From Paraglaciecola psychrophila 170 (GTDB taxonomy: Bacteria > Pseudomonadota > Gammaproteobacteria > Enterobacterales > Alteromonadaceae), in the NCBI RefSeq assembly GCF_000347635.1, contig NC_020514.1, positions 2,604,001 to 2,668,000 on the forward strand: a stretch of 64,000 bases of DNA. Reading direction: 5' to 3'. Positions within the stretch are counted from its first letter, which is position 1. Each line of letters starts with the position of its first letter. This document shows, piece by piece, positions 9,330 to 19,137 of the stretch. The notes below the pieces were generated by a model that saw only the letters and a program-made list of their open reading frames with translations, was not told where the DNA came from and did no database searches. Made by a program: the position numbers and the translations under genes.

Positions 9330-10645
9330 CTATTGGCTTTTTAATTGGCTGGCAGGGACGATATTACAGGCACGCCAAGTAGGATATAAACCAGCGGCTA
9401 TGCTAGACAACAAAGCAATGAACAGTGTGAATGACACCATACTGATGTCTAAAGTTGCTAGGTCACCTACAAAGTCGCCGTATAGGCTTTTAATACCTTG
9501 TAAACCAAGAATGGCAATGCCAAGTCCTGCGAAACCACCCAGCAAACCGATCATCGCGGTTTCGACTAAGTGTTGTTTGAATAAGTCAGCTTTTGATGCG
9601 CCTAATGCTAAGCGCAAACCAATTTCGGCCGATTTTCCCGTGAACTTGGCCAACAACAAACCAATGGTATTCAGTAAACACACTAACAAAAACATAAAGG
9701 AAAGCCACATCATCATCTTGGCGTCTTCTTCCACCACTTCTTGTCTTTCCATCCACTGCATCACATTTGATAAGCGATTTTTAAGAGGGCGAGGAAAGCG
9801 ACCGAGTTCTTTCTGTTCCATCACATAGTTATTCAAATAGTCCATATATTCAGCTTTTGCTGTTGCGTTTGGTAGCTCAACCCACATCTGAGTGTTAATA
9901 CATTCTGATTGTAAAAATGCTTTATAACCTTCGCCGTCAGGGCTTTTCCAGCAATTGTTGTTGCCCCAGTTTGGCAGCTCCAATTCTTCTTTAAGAGTGA
10001 AGGGCATAAACAACTCTTCAGTTTCGTTAAATGCACCGTTATTAACGTCATAAAACTTGGGCATAGGTTGCCAATCGTCTATCACACCAACAACTTGAAA
10101 ACTCCTGCCAGCAACCACAATAGTTTTACCTACTGAGTTTTCACCGCCAAACACACTTTCGTTAGTTCGTTTGCTTAGTACTATCACTTGTTCTCGATTG
10201 GTGTCCGATCGGCTATCCCATGGGCTACCAAAGATAAATGGCACATCAAACATGCCAAAGAAATCGGTGTAAGCCAGTCTAATGGAGGCTTCAAAGGGTT
10301 TAGCATCGTCATCAGAAGGTTCAATAATGCCACCAGACCTACCCATAGCAGATTGTCGTAGTGCTTTTTAGCAAGAGTGAAGTTGGTCGCATCTGTCCAA
10401 GTTAACTGATTCGGAAGAGCATCATCATCATCATTAAACGCATTATTGGGATCCCAGCTGTCTACTTGTATATGAAACAATTGATGACTTTTGTGCGGAA
10501 TAGGATCGGCAGACATCAGGTAGTTAACAGTGATAGTGGTCATGCTAGCACCAATACCCAAAGCAATAGCTGTGACCATCAGTAAACTCAGGATGGGGTT
10601 ACGTTTTACGCTTTTGAGCGCAAGTTTTATATAATAACCAAACAT
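9330..10645 (-). pseudogene. MacB/FtsX-type ABC permease B, copy 1, frameshifted
   Basis: The N-terminal part begins at ATG 10645 (MFGYYIKLALKSVKRNPIL) with the first membrane helix. The reading frame is lost near 10344-10350, where KKHYDNLL runs into a wrong frame. The rest continues in another frame from GRSGGIIEP through the periplasmic domain and the C-terminal FtsX helices with the loop SAEIGLRLALGAS. One missing base (or two extra) restores a protein of about 438 residues that aligns end to end in design with its paralogue at 14101-15406. There is no homopolymer at the break, so this lesion is harder to blame on sequencing than the one in the paralogue. Confidence 0.8.
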
Positions 10646-10663
10646 AATGGTGGCTCCTAAGCG

Positions 10664-11377
10664 TTAAACGGCAGCAAGCTGCGTTGGCATAGCGATATCA
10701 ACATCAACATCATTAATCTCACTGACCTTACCATCACGCACATAAATATTGCGCCTAGCCTGCTTCGCTAAATTTTCATCATGAGTCACCATGATAATAG
10801 TGGTGCCAGCAGCGTTAATGCTTTTTAATAAGTCCAGAACACTGTTAGCCATCTGGGTGTCTAAATTACCCGTTGGCTCATCCGCTAACAAAAAGCGAGG
10901 CTCGCCTGCAAGTGCTCTGGCAATCGCGACGCGTTGTTGTTGTCCACCAGAAAGTTGCGAGGGTAGGTGTTTCATACGTTGCGCTAGCCCCACCATTTCT
11001 AAGCTGTTTTCGATACGTTTTTTACGTTCAGCGCTGTTAAAACCTCGATAACGTAAGGGTACGTCGACGTTATCGAACAAATTGAGATCGGGGATCAAAT
11101 TAAAGCTTTGGAAAATAAAACCAATTTTTTCGTTTCTGAGTTGACTGCGTTTTTTATCATTTAAATTACTGACATCTTGGCCGTCTAGTTCGTAGGTGCC
11201 GCCATTAAATGTTTCGAGGAGGCCTGCGATATTTAAAAATGTCGTTTTGCCCGACCCTGAAGGGCCAGTCACCGCCACAAAGTCACCTTCACCCACATGC
11301 AAGTTAAAATCCCGCAATGCATGAGTTTCGACTAAATCGGTACGAAATACCTTTTTTACGTCTGTCATTTTTAACAT
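10664..11377 (-). CDS. ABC transporter ATPase (LolD/MacB-type)
   Basis: A 237-residue ATPase of the MacB/LolD family. Walker A is GPSGSGKTT (about residues 38-46), the Q-loop follows in FIFQSFNLIPDLNLF, the signature is LSGGQQQR, Walker B is FLLADEPTGNLD, and the switch His lies in MVTHD. It is the only ATPase in the 8.6-kb ABC region, although the region holds two sets of permeases and adaptors. It therefore probably energises both sets. It sits between adaptor copy 1 and permease B copy 1 with short gaps, consistent with one operon. Confidence 0.95.
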   Translation of the reverse strand: MLKMTDVKKVFRTDLVETHALRDFNLHVGEGDFVAVTGPSGSGKTTFLNIAGLLETFNGGTYELDGQDVSNLNDKKRSQLRNEKIGFIFQSFNLIPDLNLFDNVDVPLRYRGFNSAERKKRIENSLEMVGLAQRMKHLPSQLSGGQQQRVAIARALAGEPRFLLADEPTGNLDTQMANSVLDLLKSINAAGTTIIMVTHDENLAKQARRNIYVRDGKVSEINDVDVDIAMPTQLAAV

Positions 11378-11431
11378 AAGAATTGTTCCCTAATTTTAAT
11401 AGTAACGAGTATTTTACTATTCGTTTATAAA

Positions 11432-12724
11432 TCACTGAGTAATTAGCACACTTTGTGCGCCGTTAAATTGGTCCGTACCTGAAACTATGATGGTATCGCC
11501 TAATGAAAGGCCGTTAAGCACTTCCACACTAGATAAACTGCGTGCTCCAGTATCAATAGGTGTGCGTTCCGCCATGTCATTTTTGACTATATAAGCGACC
11601 CTACCATTACTGGTTTCTAGAAATTGACCTCGCTGCACCATTAGCACATCTTGTTTATGTTCCATCAGAATGCGGGTCGTTAAACGTTGATTTTGACGTA
11701 AACCTTGTGGCTGAATCATGTCGGCATCAGAAAGGGAGATGAAACGCACTCTGCCCGTAACCTGATTGTTCTCAATTTCAGGTGAGATGGTCACGAGTTT
11801 TGCTGAATGTGTTTCACCATTGAGGTTGATCTCAGCGGCCATGCCTATGGCTAAGTCATCGGCGTAACTTTCTGGAATATCCACTTCTATTTCAAATTCA
11901 GATAAATCCACCACGCTTAAAATGGATTGATTTTTTGCCACTTGATTTTTTTGCTCAACAGACAAGTTACCTACTAAGCCATTAACGGGAGACAGTAAGG
12001 TCAATTCCTCAACTTGGCGGATAAGCTCGGCGACCAAAAGATTTTGGCGCTCTACGAATAGACGTTTTGTTTTTACCTCAAACTCTAAACTTTCTAAATT
12101 TAGCTCTGCATCTTTGACTGAATGTTTAAACACTAAACGCGCATTTTCTAAATCGTCTTGAGCTTTTTCGTAATCAATCTGGCTAACTGACTGACTTGCA
12201 TAGGCCTTGTCAGCTCGGCGTTTTTCTCTATCAGCGGCGGTTAGAGCGACTTTAGCTAAATCAACCGTTTTCTGATTAACCAGTGCTTGTTTACTAGATT
12301 GGATTTTTTGTCTGTCGAGTTCCATTTGTAAGCGTTGCAAGGCTGATTGCTCTTGTTTAAGCTGGTTACTGAGCTCTGGACTATCAATGGTGGCTAATAC
12401 TTGGCCTTTTAGTACTGTGTCGCCAGCATCCACTTTTAACGAAATAGTGCCTTGTGCAGGACTATATAACCTAGGACTGACAGCCGCTACTACAAATCCT
12501 TGAACGGATAAGTCGCGCACAAAGTCGCCTTGGGTAACTTTAGCTAAACGTACTCTTTGTGCAGAAATGCTGACGTCTGAGTTGGACCAGTTGCTGATAG
12601 TGGGTGCGAGGATGACGTATACCAACACAGCAACTGAAATGAAACCTAATGCTAACCATTTGGCTTTATTATTGGATGTTTTTAAGACAGCGGTATCTTG
12701 ACCGCTGGTGTCTGCTATTTTCAT
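11432..12724 (-). CDS. HlyD/MacA-type periplasmic adaptor, copy 1
   Basis: A 430-residue membrane-fusion protein. A single N-terminal membrane anchor (about residues 25-45) is followed by a split biotinyl-lipoyl domain (SPAQGTISLKVDAGDTVLKGQ, later LLSPVNGLVGNL). Between the halves is a long alpha-helical hairpin rich in Gln, Lys and Ala (about 120-230), and beta-barrel and membrane-proximal domains follow. Such adaptors connect an inner-membrane MacB-like pump to an outer-membrane TolC channel. No TolC gene is in the window. It is closely similar to the adaptor at 15406-16704, with many identical stretches, which shows the operon was duplicated. Confidence 0.92.
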   Translation of the reverse strand: MKIADTSGQDTAVLKTSNNKAKWLALGFISVAVLVYVILAPTISNWSNSDVSISAQRVRLAKVTQGDFVRDLSVQGFVVAAVSPRLYSPAQGTISLKVDAGDTVLKGQVLATIDSPELSNQLKQEQSALQRLQMELDRQKIQSSKQALVNQKTVDLAKVALTAADREKRRADKAYASQSVSQIDYEKAQDDLENARLVFKHSVKDAELNLESLEFEVKTKRLFVERQNLLVAELIRQVEELTLLSPVNGLVGNLSVEQKNQVAKNQSILSVVDLSEFEIEVDIPESYADDLAIGMAAEINLNGETHSAKLVTISPEIENNQVTGRVRFISLSDADMIQPQGLRQNQRLTTRILMEHKQDVLMVQRGQFLETSNGRVAYIVKNDMAERTPIDTGARSLSSVEVLNGLSLGDTIIVSGTDQFNGAQSVLITQ

Positions 12725-12841
12725 CTGTATCCCTGAAATTTTTGAACCATCACTGACTAAGTCGTAACAATAATCAAAAAGGTTTAAAAAAGATAAAAAT
12801 AATTATTGTCGTTGAATGGTTCATGCAGTTTATACCGAAGC

Positions 12842-14104
12842 TTATTGGCTTCTTGTTGCCGCTGCAGGAGAAATATTCATGGCTTTTAAAGCTGGTTTTA
12901 ATATGGCCAATATGCCTAATACATACAAACAAATCATGGCACTTATAATATAAGTCAGAGGCAGCTTGGGTAAGGCATATTGAGACACCAAAAAGATATT
13001 AAGACCTACCGCTAGTAAGCAACCAATCAAAATACCACAAGTGGTTTGTATGATATTTTCAGCAAAAAACTGACATAGAATATCTACTTTATTTGCACCT
13101 AATGCGCGCCTAATACCGATTTGCTTATGTCGCACAAGGACATTAAAACTAGTTAAACCTGCTATGCCCATTGCAGTAATAATAGTCAGTGCAATCATGA
13201 CAACCAACAAAATTGTAACTGCCGCGATATCGGGTCCATATACTTGTTGTTTCATGGTTTCTATTGTTTCTACTTTACGGATCATGCGCTGCTGATTGCT
13301 CATCGACAGATACCGCTCTGTAGTGGCAATAGTGTTCTGCAATATAGTTGGCTGAGTACGAATTAGGTAGCGAGATGAGTTACGCGTAACTACTCTTGGA
13401 TATATCACACTGTTTTCTATTTGACCTGCTGGGCTCCAAGGAGCTTGAAGTTGTTTCACAATCCCTTTAACAACAGCGCTATGTGTTGCATTAATATAAA
13501 GGGTTCTACCCACTACGGATGACCAGTCTACAGTGCTAAATAAGTCGGTTGCCAGATTACTTGTGATTAGAACGACACTCGGAAATGTGCTATTGCTTTC
13601 TGTCTGCCAAAGTACTTCACTAGGACTGAAGTTTTCTCCGGCAATTAGCGATATTCCTAATGCGTCTATGCCGTGTTCGTCTAATTTGTAACTTGCTGCA
13701 GGCACAGTATTTTGGTCGCTACCTGCAACGGTTTGTAATTCGTCCCAATCACTGCTGCCACTAAACGGAAAAGAGTAGGTGGCGACTGCGTTGATAATAT
13801 TTGGCATCTGTCTAAGGGCTGCTAAATCAATTTGTATGCTAGTTTTTGGGTTAAAATCTTTGGTGAAGCCAGAGCTAGTTAATACAAAAATATTAGACTC
13901 GTCGATACCACTGGGTCGTTGTAATATGTCTAAACGCTGAGAGACAATAAATAGTCCATTACTGATAACGGCTAAGGTAATTGCAATTTGTAAGACCAAC
14001 ATAGCCATGGCATATTTTTGCCTGAGTAATGAACTTATAATAGGTCTAAATGCAATGCGAGAAAATGGTAAATGATTTATAAAGGCTTTAAGGTCCATCA
14101 TCAT
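12842..14104 (-). CDS. MacB/FtsX-type ABC permease A, copy 2
   Basis: A permease of about 420 residues with one N-terminal membrane helix, a large periplasmic domain, and three C-terminal helices with the loop KQIGIRRALGANK. It is the paralogue of the permease at 8053-9300. Three ATG codons stand in a row at 14098-14104. I chose the outermost (14104) because it overlaps the stop codon of the upstream permease as ATGA, the usual mark of translational coupling. An earlier in-frame codon at 14134 is possible. It ends just before the promoter-sized gap in front of adaptor copy 1. Confidence 0.85.
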   Translation of the reverse strand: MMMDLKAFINHLPFSRIAFRPIISSLLRQKYAMAMLVLQIAITLAVISNGLFIVSQRLDILQRPSGIDESNIFVLTSSGFTKDFNPKTSIQIDLAALRQMPNIINAVATYSFPFSGSSDWDELQTVAGSDQNTVPAASYKLDEHGIDALGISLIAGENFSPSEVLWQTESNSTFPSVVLITSNLATDLFSTVDWSSVVGRTLYINATHSAVVKGIVKQLQAPWSPAGQIENSVIYPRVVTRNSSRYLIRTQPTILQNTIATTERYLSMSNQQRMIRKVETIETMKQQVYGPDIAAVTILLVVMIALTIITAMGIAGLTSFNVLVRHKQIGIRRALGANKVDILCQFFAENIIQTTCGILIGCLLAVGLNIFLVSQYALPKLPLTYIISAMICLYVLGILAILKPALKAMNISPAAATRSQ

Positions 14105-15406
14105 TTTAAATATCCCGCTGGTGCTAACATACACACTTTAATGCTGGGTATTAAACCTGCCAACACACTAGATAAAATACTCACTCCAATAGTCAATAGC
14201 ATCAATGTCATATCTAGATACACAAATGTAATAAAATTAGGATAAAGGGATTTGATACCCTCAAGCCCAAACATATAAAGTACTAAACCTATCAGTGCTC
14301 CTATACAACCCAATAAAATTGTTTCTGTCAGGCATTGGGTAAATATAGCTAGCTGGTTTGCACCCAAAGCTCTTCTGAGGGCTACTTCACTATTCTTAGC
14401 CGTAAATTTGGTGCTTATTAAGCTAGCGGCGTTAAACAAACAAACCAATAAAAATAATAAAGCTAAGTAGAAGAACACATACATGTCTGAACCGACTACT
14501 TCCTTGTGTGCAAGCCATTGGTTGATATCTAGCAAAATATTATTTGTGACCTTAGGAAAGCGTCCGAGTGTTTTTTGTTGTTTAACATATCCCTGTAAAT
14601 AGTTTTCAAATTGTTGTTTATGTTGATGGCTGGATAATTCAATCCAAAGATTAAAGTTGACACATTCAGAGTTGAGAAAAGCCTGATATTCGTCACCAAT
14701 GTCCGTTTCCCAACAATTAGTACTGCCGCCATGAGGCAGTTCCAGTTCCGCTTTTATTTGCAAAGGTAGGTATATATCTTCAGGTGGGTAAAACGCCCCG
14801 AACGACATATCAAAAAAACTTTGGACTGGGTTGCCATTCATCTAACACGCCTACTACTGTGAAAAGTTGACCTAACATGGGTAATGTTTTACCTACAGAA
14901 TTAACACCGCCAAATACTCGTTGATTAGTGGCCTTGCTAAGCACTGCGACATATTCAACATGGTTAAGCGGGTAATTTTGCCAACCTTGCCCATATAAAA
15001 ATGGGACTTCAAACATCGGGAAAAACTCACCCTGAGTGGCTCGGATAATACCCAAAAATGGCGGTACGTTTTTATCTGATGGGGTTACCATTCCCCAAGT
15101 TATGGTATGCGCAGCTTGAAACTTAGCTTGTTTTGCATGCACGATATTTATGGCATCTTGCCAGGTGACTTCTTCAGGTGGTAAGTCGGGTAAAACAGCG
15201 GCAGAATTGAGCTTCCAATTGTCTAATTGCAGATGATAAACCCTGTCGCTTTTATTCGGCAAAGGGTCTTTGGACATTAAATTTATCAGCGAATATGTGA
15301 TCATACATGCCGCGATACCCATCCCCAATGTTGCAGCAATTAATACACTTAAGCCTTTCTGACGGCTAATGCTTTTTAGCGAAAGGGAGGAGTAATAAGC
15401 AAACAT
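14101..15406 (-). pseudogene. MacB/FtsX-type ABC permease B, copy 2, frameshifted in a T7 run
   Basis: The N-terminal half starts at ATG 15406 (MFAYYSSLSLKSISRQ) and reads to EWQPSPKFF, then hits TGA. The coding strand at this point reads AAG TTT TTT TGA T (seven T, plus-strand A run at 14812-14818). With six T the frame continues as KFFDMSFGAF into the rest of the periplasmic domain and the FtsX helices with the loop EVALRRALGANQ, giving about 434 residues. A one-base homopolymer error, a real mutation, or a +1 shift on TTT-TGA would all explain it. The gene overlaps both neighbours by a base or a few (TAATG upstream, ATGA downstream), indicating a tight operon. Confidence 0.8.
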
Positions 15407-16704
15407 TATTGACTGATCAATACAGTTTTAGCAGCACTAAATTGGTCGGTACTTGAGATAATAATCTGTTGCCCTTCAGTTAATCCGTTAAGCACTTCTA
15501 CCACAGATAAACTGCGCGCCCCGGTATTGATAGTAGTACGAGTTGCCAGCCCGTCTTGCAACACGTAAGCAACATTACCATTGGCGCTTTGTAAAAATTG
15601 CCCTCGCTCTACAATAAGCACATCACGCTTACTTTCCATTAATATGCGTGTGGTTAAACGTTGGTTTTGTCTAAGCCCTAATGGGGAAGACAGCTGATTA
15701 TTGTTTGAGTCTGTTTTGGCAAAACGCACTCGTCCTGTCACTTGATTGTTTTCAATTTCAGGAGAAATAGTCACTAAAGTAGCTTGATGGGTCTGTCCAT
15801 TTAAATTGACTTCAGCCACCATACCTATAGCTAAATCGTCGGCGTAACTTTCTGGAATATCCACGTCCAACTCAAATTCAGTTAAATCCACTACGCTCAT
15901 AATTCCTTGGTTTTTACCGACTTGGTTTTTTTGCTCTACAGCTAAATTACCCACTATCCCATTGACAGGAGAGAGCAGGGTGAGATCAGTTTCTTGCCTA
16001 GATAATTCATTTACCTCTAAAGCTTGTCTGTCTACCTGTAGTTGCTTTGTTTGCACTTCAAACTCGAGACTTTCGATATTCAATTTGGCATCTTTGACTG
16101 AATGTTTATAAACTAACTTGGCATTTTCTAAGTCGTCTTGGGCTTTTTCAAAATCAATCTGGCTAATGGAATGACTTTGATAAGCTTGATCAGCTCGACG
16201 TTTTTCTCTATCTGCGGCGGTTAAAGCGACGCTGGCTAAGTCTGATGATTTTTGGTTTTCTAGGACTTGTTTTTTACTTTGGATTTTTTGTCTTGCTAAC
16301 TCAAATTGCATTCGTTGTAAGGTGGATTGTTCTTGTTTGAGTTGATTGGATAACTCTGGACTATCTATAGTAGCTAATATTTGTCCTTTTAAAACTGAGT
16401 CACCTGCGTCAACAATAAAAGTGATAGTGCCTTGGGCAGGGCTATACAGCTTGGGGCTGATTGCCGCTACAACTCTTCCTTGAATAGATATGTCTCGAAC
16501 AAAGTCACCACGCTTTACGGTGCCTATACGGATGCGGTCAGCTGAAACTGTCATTGATGACTCAGACCAGCGGAAAAAATATGGATATAACAATACAAGA
16601 ATGAGGATGAGTGTTAAAAATAACACACCGCCAAACACATAGGTGCTTACTGATTTTTTAGGGATGATGACAGCGTCTTGGGCACTGGTGTCAGTGATTT
16701 TCAA
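15406..16704 (-). CDS. HlyD/MacA-type periplasmic adaptor, copy 2
   Basis: A 432-residue membrane-fusion protein, first gene of the duplicated ABC operon. It has an N-terminal anchor (about residues 22-45), the lipoyl halves around FIVDAGDSVLKGQ and LLSPVNGIVGNL, a long helical hairpin between them, and a beta-barrel with DIPESYADDLAIGM. Much of the sequence is identical to the adaptor at 11432-12724. Its TAA overlaps the ATG of the next permease (TAATG). Unlike copy 1, no ATPase gene follows it. Confidence 0.92.
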   Translation of the reverse strand: MKITDTSAQDAVIIPKKSVSTYVFGGVLFLTLILILVLLYPYFFRWSESSMTVSADRIRIGTVKRGDFVRDISIQGRVVAAISPKLYSPAQGTITFIVDAGDSVLKGQILATIDSPELSNQLKQEQSTLQRMQFELARQKIQSKKQVLENQKSSDLASVALTAADREKRRADQAYQSHSISQIDFEKAQDDLENAKLVYKHSVKDAKLNIESLEFEVQTKQLQVDRQALEVNELSRQETDLTLLSPVNGIVGNLAVEQKNQVGKNQGIMSVVDLTEFELDVDIPESYADDLAIGMVAEVNLNGQTHQATLVTISPEIENNQVTGRVRFAKTDSNNNQLSSPLGLRQNQRLTTRILMESKRDVLIVERGQFLQSANGNVAYVLQDGLATRTTINTGARSLSVVEVLNGLTEGQQIIISSTDQFSAAKTVLISQ

Positions 16705-16879
16705 CTATATTCCTTGAAAGTGTTATGAACGAGGTGTCGATTAACCATGCGAATATGTTATAGGGTAAAATAGTTATACGATTGTGTCTAGAGCCTAAAA
16801 TGGGCGCAAGAAATCATCAGTAAAAATGATGCTTGTGTATAACAGCGTTAATCGCTAACTTTTACCTATTAACAATTTT
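16705..16879. promoter_or_regulatory. Divergent intergenic region
   Basis: These 175 bases separate the ABC operon (leftward) from the molybdopterin oxidoreductase gene (rightward) and must hold at least one promoter for each. I could not single out a strong sigma-70 pair, so no boxes are assigned. Confidence 0.4.
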
Positions 16880-19060
16880 ATGACATTGATTATGCCGACT
16901 GAAAAACAAAAACATTATTCAACTTGTACCTTATGTGAAGCCATGTGTGGCATAGAAGTTACCACTCAAGACAGAAATATTTTGTCTATTGTAGGTGATA
17001 AAGCTAATCCCTTTAGTGAAGGACACGTTTGCCCAAAAGCAATGGCACTTAAAGATTTATATGAAGATCCTGAACGTATTCGCACACCCATTGAGAAAAC
17101 AGCAGAGGGTGGCTGGCAAGAGGTATCTTGGGATTATGCATTAGACAAAGTAGCAACTAACTTGTTCGATATTCAGCAAAAACATGGTGTTGAATCTGTC
17201 GCTACTTATCTTGGCAACCCGAATGCCCATAATATGGGTTCCATTTTATTTGGCCCTTATTTTTATCGCTCCCTCAAATCACATAACCGATATTCAGCTA
17301 CGTCGGTCGACCAACTGCCACACCATATTGTTAGTCGGCAGTTATTTGGTCATCAATCACAAATCCCCATCCCGGATATTGATCATACCCAACATTTTAT
17401 GATTATTGGTGGTAATCCGTTAGCCTCCAATGGCAGCATAATGACAGTGCCACATATCAAACGTAGACTAAAAGCGATTCAAGCCCGTGGCGGTAAAGTG
17501 GTGGTAATTGACCCTAAAAAGTCTGAAACGGCGGACATGAGTAGCGAACACCACTTTATAAAACCAGGTACCGACGCCTTATTGATGTTAGCAATGATCC
17601 ACACCTTGTTCGATAAACAACTTATTGCAGCTGATGCATTGCTAGGTTTCGCTGCTGATTTACTAAGCGTTGAAAAATACGTGGTGGATTACCCTCCTAA
17701 ACGAGTGGCTAATCTAACAGGAATGAGTGAATCGCAGATAATTGCATTGGTTGAATCATTCTGCGCTGCAGGCCCCGCGGTTTGTTATGGAAGAATGGGT
17801 GCCAGTGTGCAAGCCTTTGGTACCCTTACTCAATATTTGATTATGTTGTTTAACATGCTCACAGGCAATTTGGATAGACAAGGTGGCATGATGTTTACAC
17901 AACCCGCTGCCGATTTATTACCACATTCTGGTCGAGGGTCTATTGCAAATTTCTTTACACGTGTGCGTAATCTGCCGGCTTTTGCTGGTGAATTTCCAGT
18001 ATCAGCTTTAGCCGAAGAAATGCTAACCGATGGTGAGGGGCAAATCAAAGCCATTGTGATAGGGGCGGGTAACCCTATTTTGACTACGCCTAATGGCCAG
18101 CAATTAGACAAGGCATTTGAAAATTTAGACTTTGTTGTCGCAGTGGATTTTTATATTACTGAAACCTCACGCCATGCTGATATTATTTTACCGCCAGTAA
18201 CGGCGCTAGAACGTGACCACTACGATATCGTGTTTCATAATTTTGCTGTGAGAAATAGCACCAAGTTTTCCCCAGCTATTTTTCCGCCTGCTGAAACAAC
18301 TAAAACTGATTGGCAAATATACCTTGGCCTAGCCGAGCGTTTAGATAAGTTAAATGGTTTACCCACCGATAAGTATCAAACACTTTGGCAAAAAGAGCCA
18401 AAAGGAGTAGTGGATGACTTACTGAAAAGCGGTCGTTATCGTCATGAAGGCGAAGTATTAAGTATTGATTTATTGTTGAAAAAACCTCATGGAATTGACC
18501 TTGGCCCGTTGCAACCTGATTTACCCGAAGCCATTTATCATAACGACAAAAAAATCGACCTAAGCTTTGACTATTTTATGGCTGACTTAACCCGCTTAGA
18601 CAAACACTTCTTTGCTTCTGAGTTTTCTATATCAGAGGCATCAGGGCTAGCGACTGATGAAAGTTTGCAATTAATTGGTCGTAGACACCTTAAAACCAAT
18701 AACTCTTGGCTACACAATAGCCAACGCATGGTTAAAGGTACGAATAACGGATGGTCGAGGTGTACTGCGCAAATTCATCCTGACGATGCGAGTAAACATA
18801 ATATACAAGATCAACAGCTGATTACTGTCACTTCAAGAGTAGGAAAAGTAACATTACCTGCTGAAATTACCGAAAAAATTATGCCAGGAGTGATTTCGAT
18901 TCCTCACGGCTGGGGACACAACAAAAAAGGCAGCCAATGGCATACCGCAGAGCAACATGCAGGAGTGAGTGTGAACGACTTAACCGATGAAATGGTGATA
19001 GATGAGTTGTCAGGGAATGCTGTTTTAAATGGGGTACCGGTGACGATTGAGGCTGCTTAG
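16880..19060 (+). CDS. Molybdopterin-dependent oxidoreductase (BisC/FdhF superfamily)
   Basis: A 726-residue member of the bis-MGD molybdenum oxidoreductases. The N-terminal [4Fe-4S] motif is C-x2-C-x3-C-x27-C (CTLCEAMCGIEV ... GHVCPKA, about residues 12-50). Molybdopterin-binding stretches include IIGGNPLASNGSIM and VVVIDPKKSETADMS, and the C-terminal dinucleotide-binding domain has IPHGWGH near the end. At the place where formate dehydrogenases carry Sec or Cys the sequence reads SATSVDQLPHH, with no Cys, so the metal ligand and substrate cannot be assigned. No partner electron-transfer subunit, FdhD or Tat signal is present, so it is probably a cytoplasmic single-subunit enzyme. ATG 16892 is an alternative start. 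Confidence 0.85.
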   Translation: MTLIMPTEKQKHYSTCTLCEAMCGIEVTTQDRNILSIVGDKANPFSEGHVCPKAMALKDLYEDPERIRTPIEKTAEGGWQEVSWDYALDKVATNLFDIQQKHGVESVATYLGNPNAHNMGSILFGPYFYRSLKSHNRYSATSVDQLPHHIVSRQLFGHQSQIPIPDIDHTQHFMIIGGNPLASNGSIMTVPHIKRRLKAIQARGGKVVVIDPKKSETADMSSEHHFIKPGTDALLMLAMIHTLFDKQLIAADALLGFAADLLSVEKYVVDYPPKRVANLTGMSESQIIALVESFCAAGPAVCYGRMGASVQAFGTLTQYLIMLFNMLTGNLDRQGGMMFTQPAADLLPHSGRGSIANFFTRVRNLPAFAGEFPVSALAEEMLTDGEGQIKAIVIGAGNPILTTPNGQQLDKAFENLDFVVAVDFYITETSRHADIILPPVTALERDHYDIVFHNFAVRNSTKFSPAIFPPAETTKTDWQIYLGLAERLDKLNGLPTDKYQTLWQKEPKGVVDDLLKSGRYRHEGEVLSIDLLLKKPHGIDLGPLQPDLPEAIYHNDKKIDLSFDYFMADLTRLDKHFFASEFSISEASGLATDESLQLIGRRHLKTNNSWLHNSQRMVKGTNNGWSRCTAQIHPDDASKHNIQDQQLITVTSRVGKVTLPAEITEKIMPGVISIPHGWGHNKKGSQWHTAEQHAGVSVNDLTDEMVIDELSGNAVLNGVPVTIEAA

Positions 19061-19100
19061 TTAGATACAAAAAGTCAAACAAAAACTATGGATATAAAAA

Positions 19101-19125
19101 AGCCCGGCCATGTACCGGGCTATTT
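19101..19125. terminator. Bidirectional terminator between convergent genes
   Basis: A 7-bp GC-rich stem AGCCCGG / CCGGGCT (19101-19107 and 19115-19121) has an A-run before it and an AT-rich stretch after it. It sits between the molybdo-enzyme stop and the end of the HMG-CoA reductase gene and can serve both. Confidence 0.8.
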
Positions 19126-19137
19126 ATTTAAATAAAA

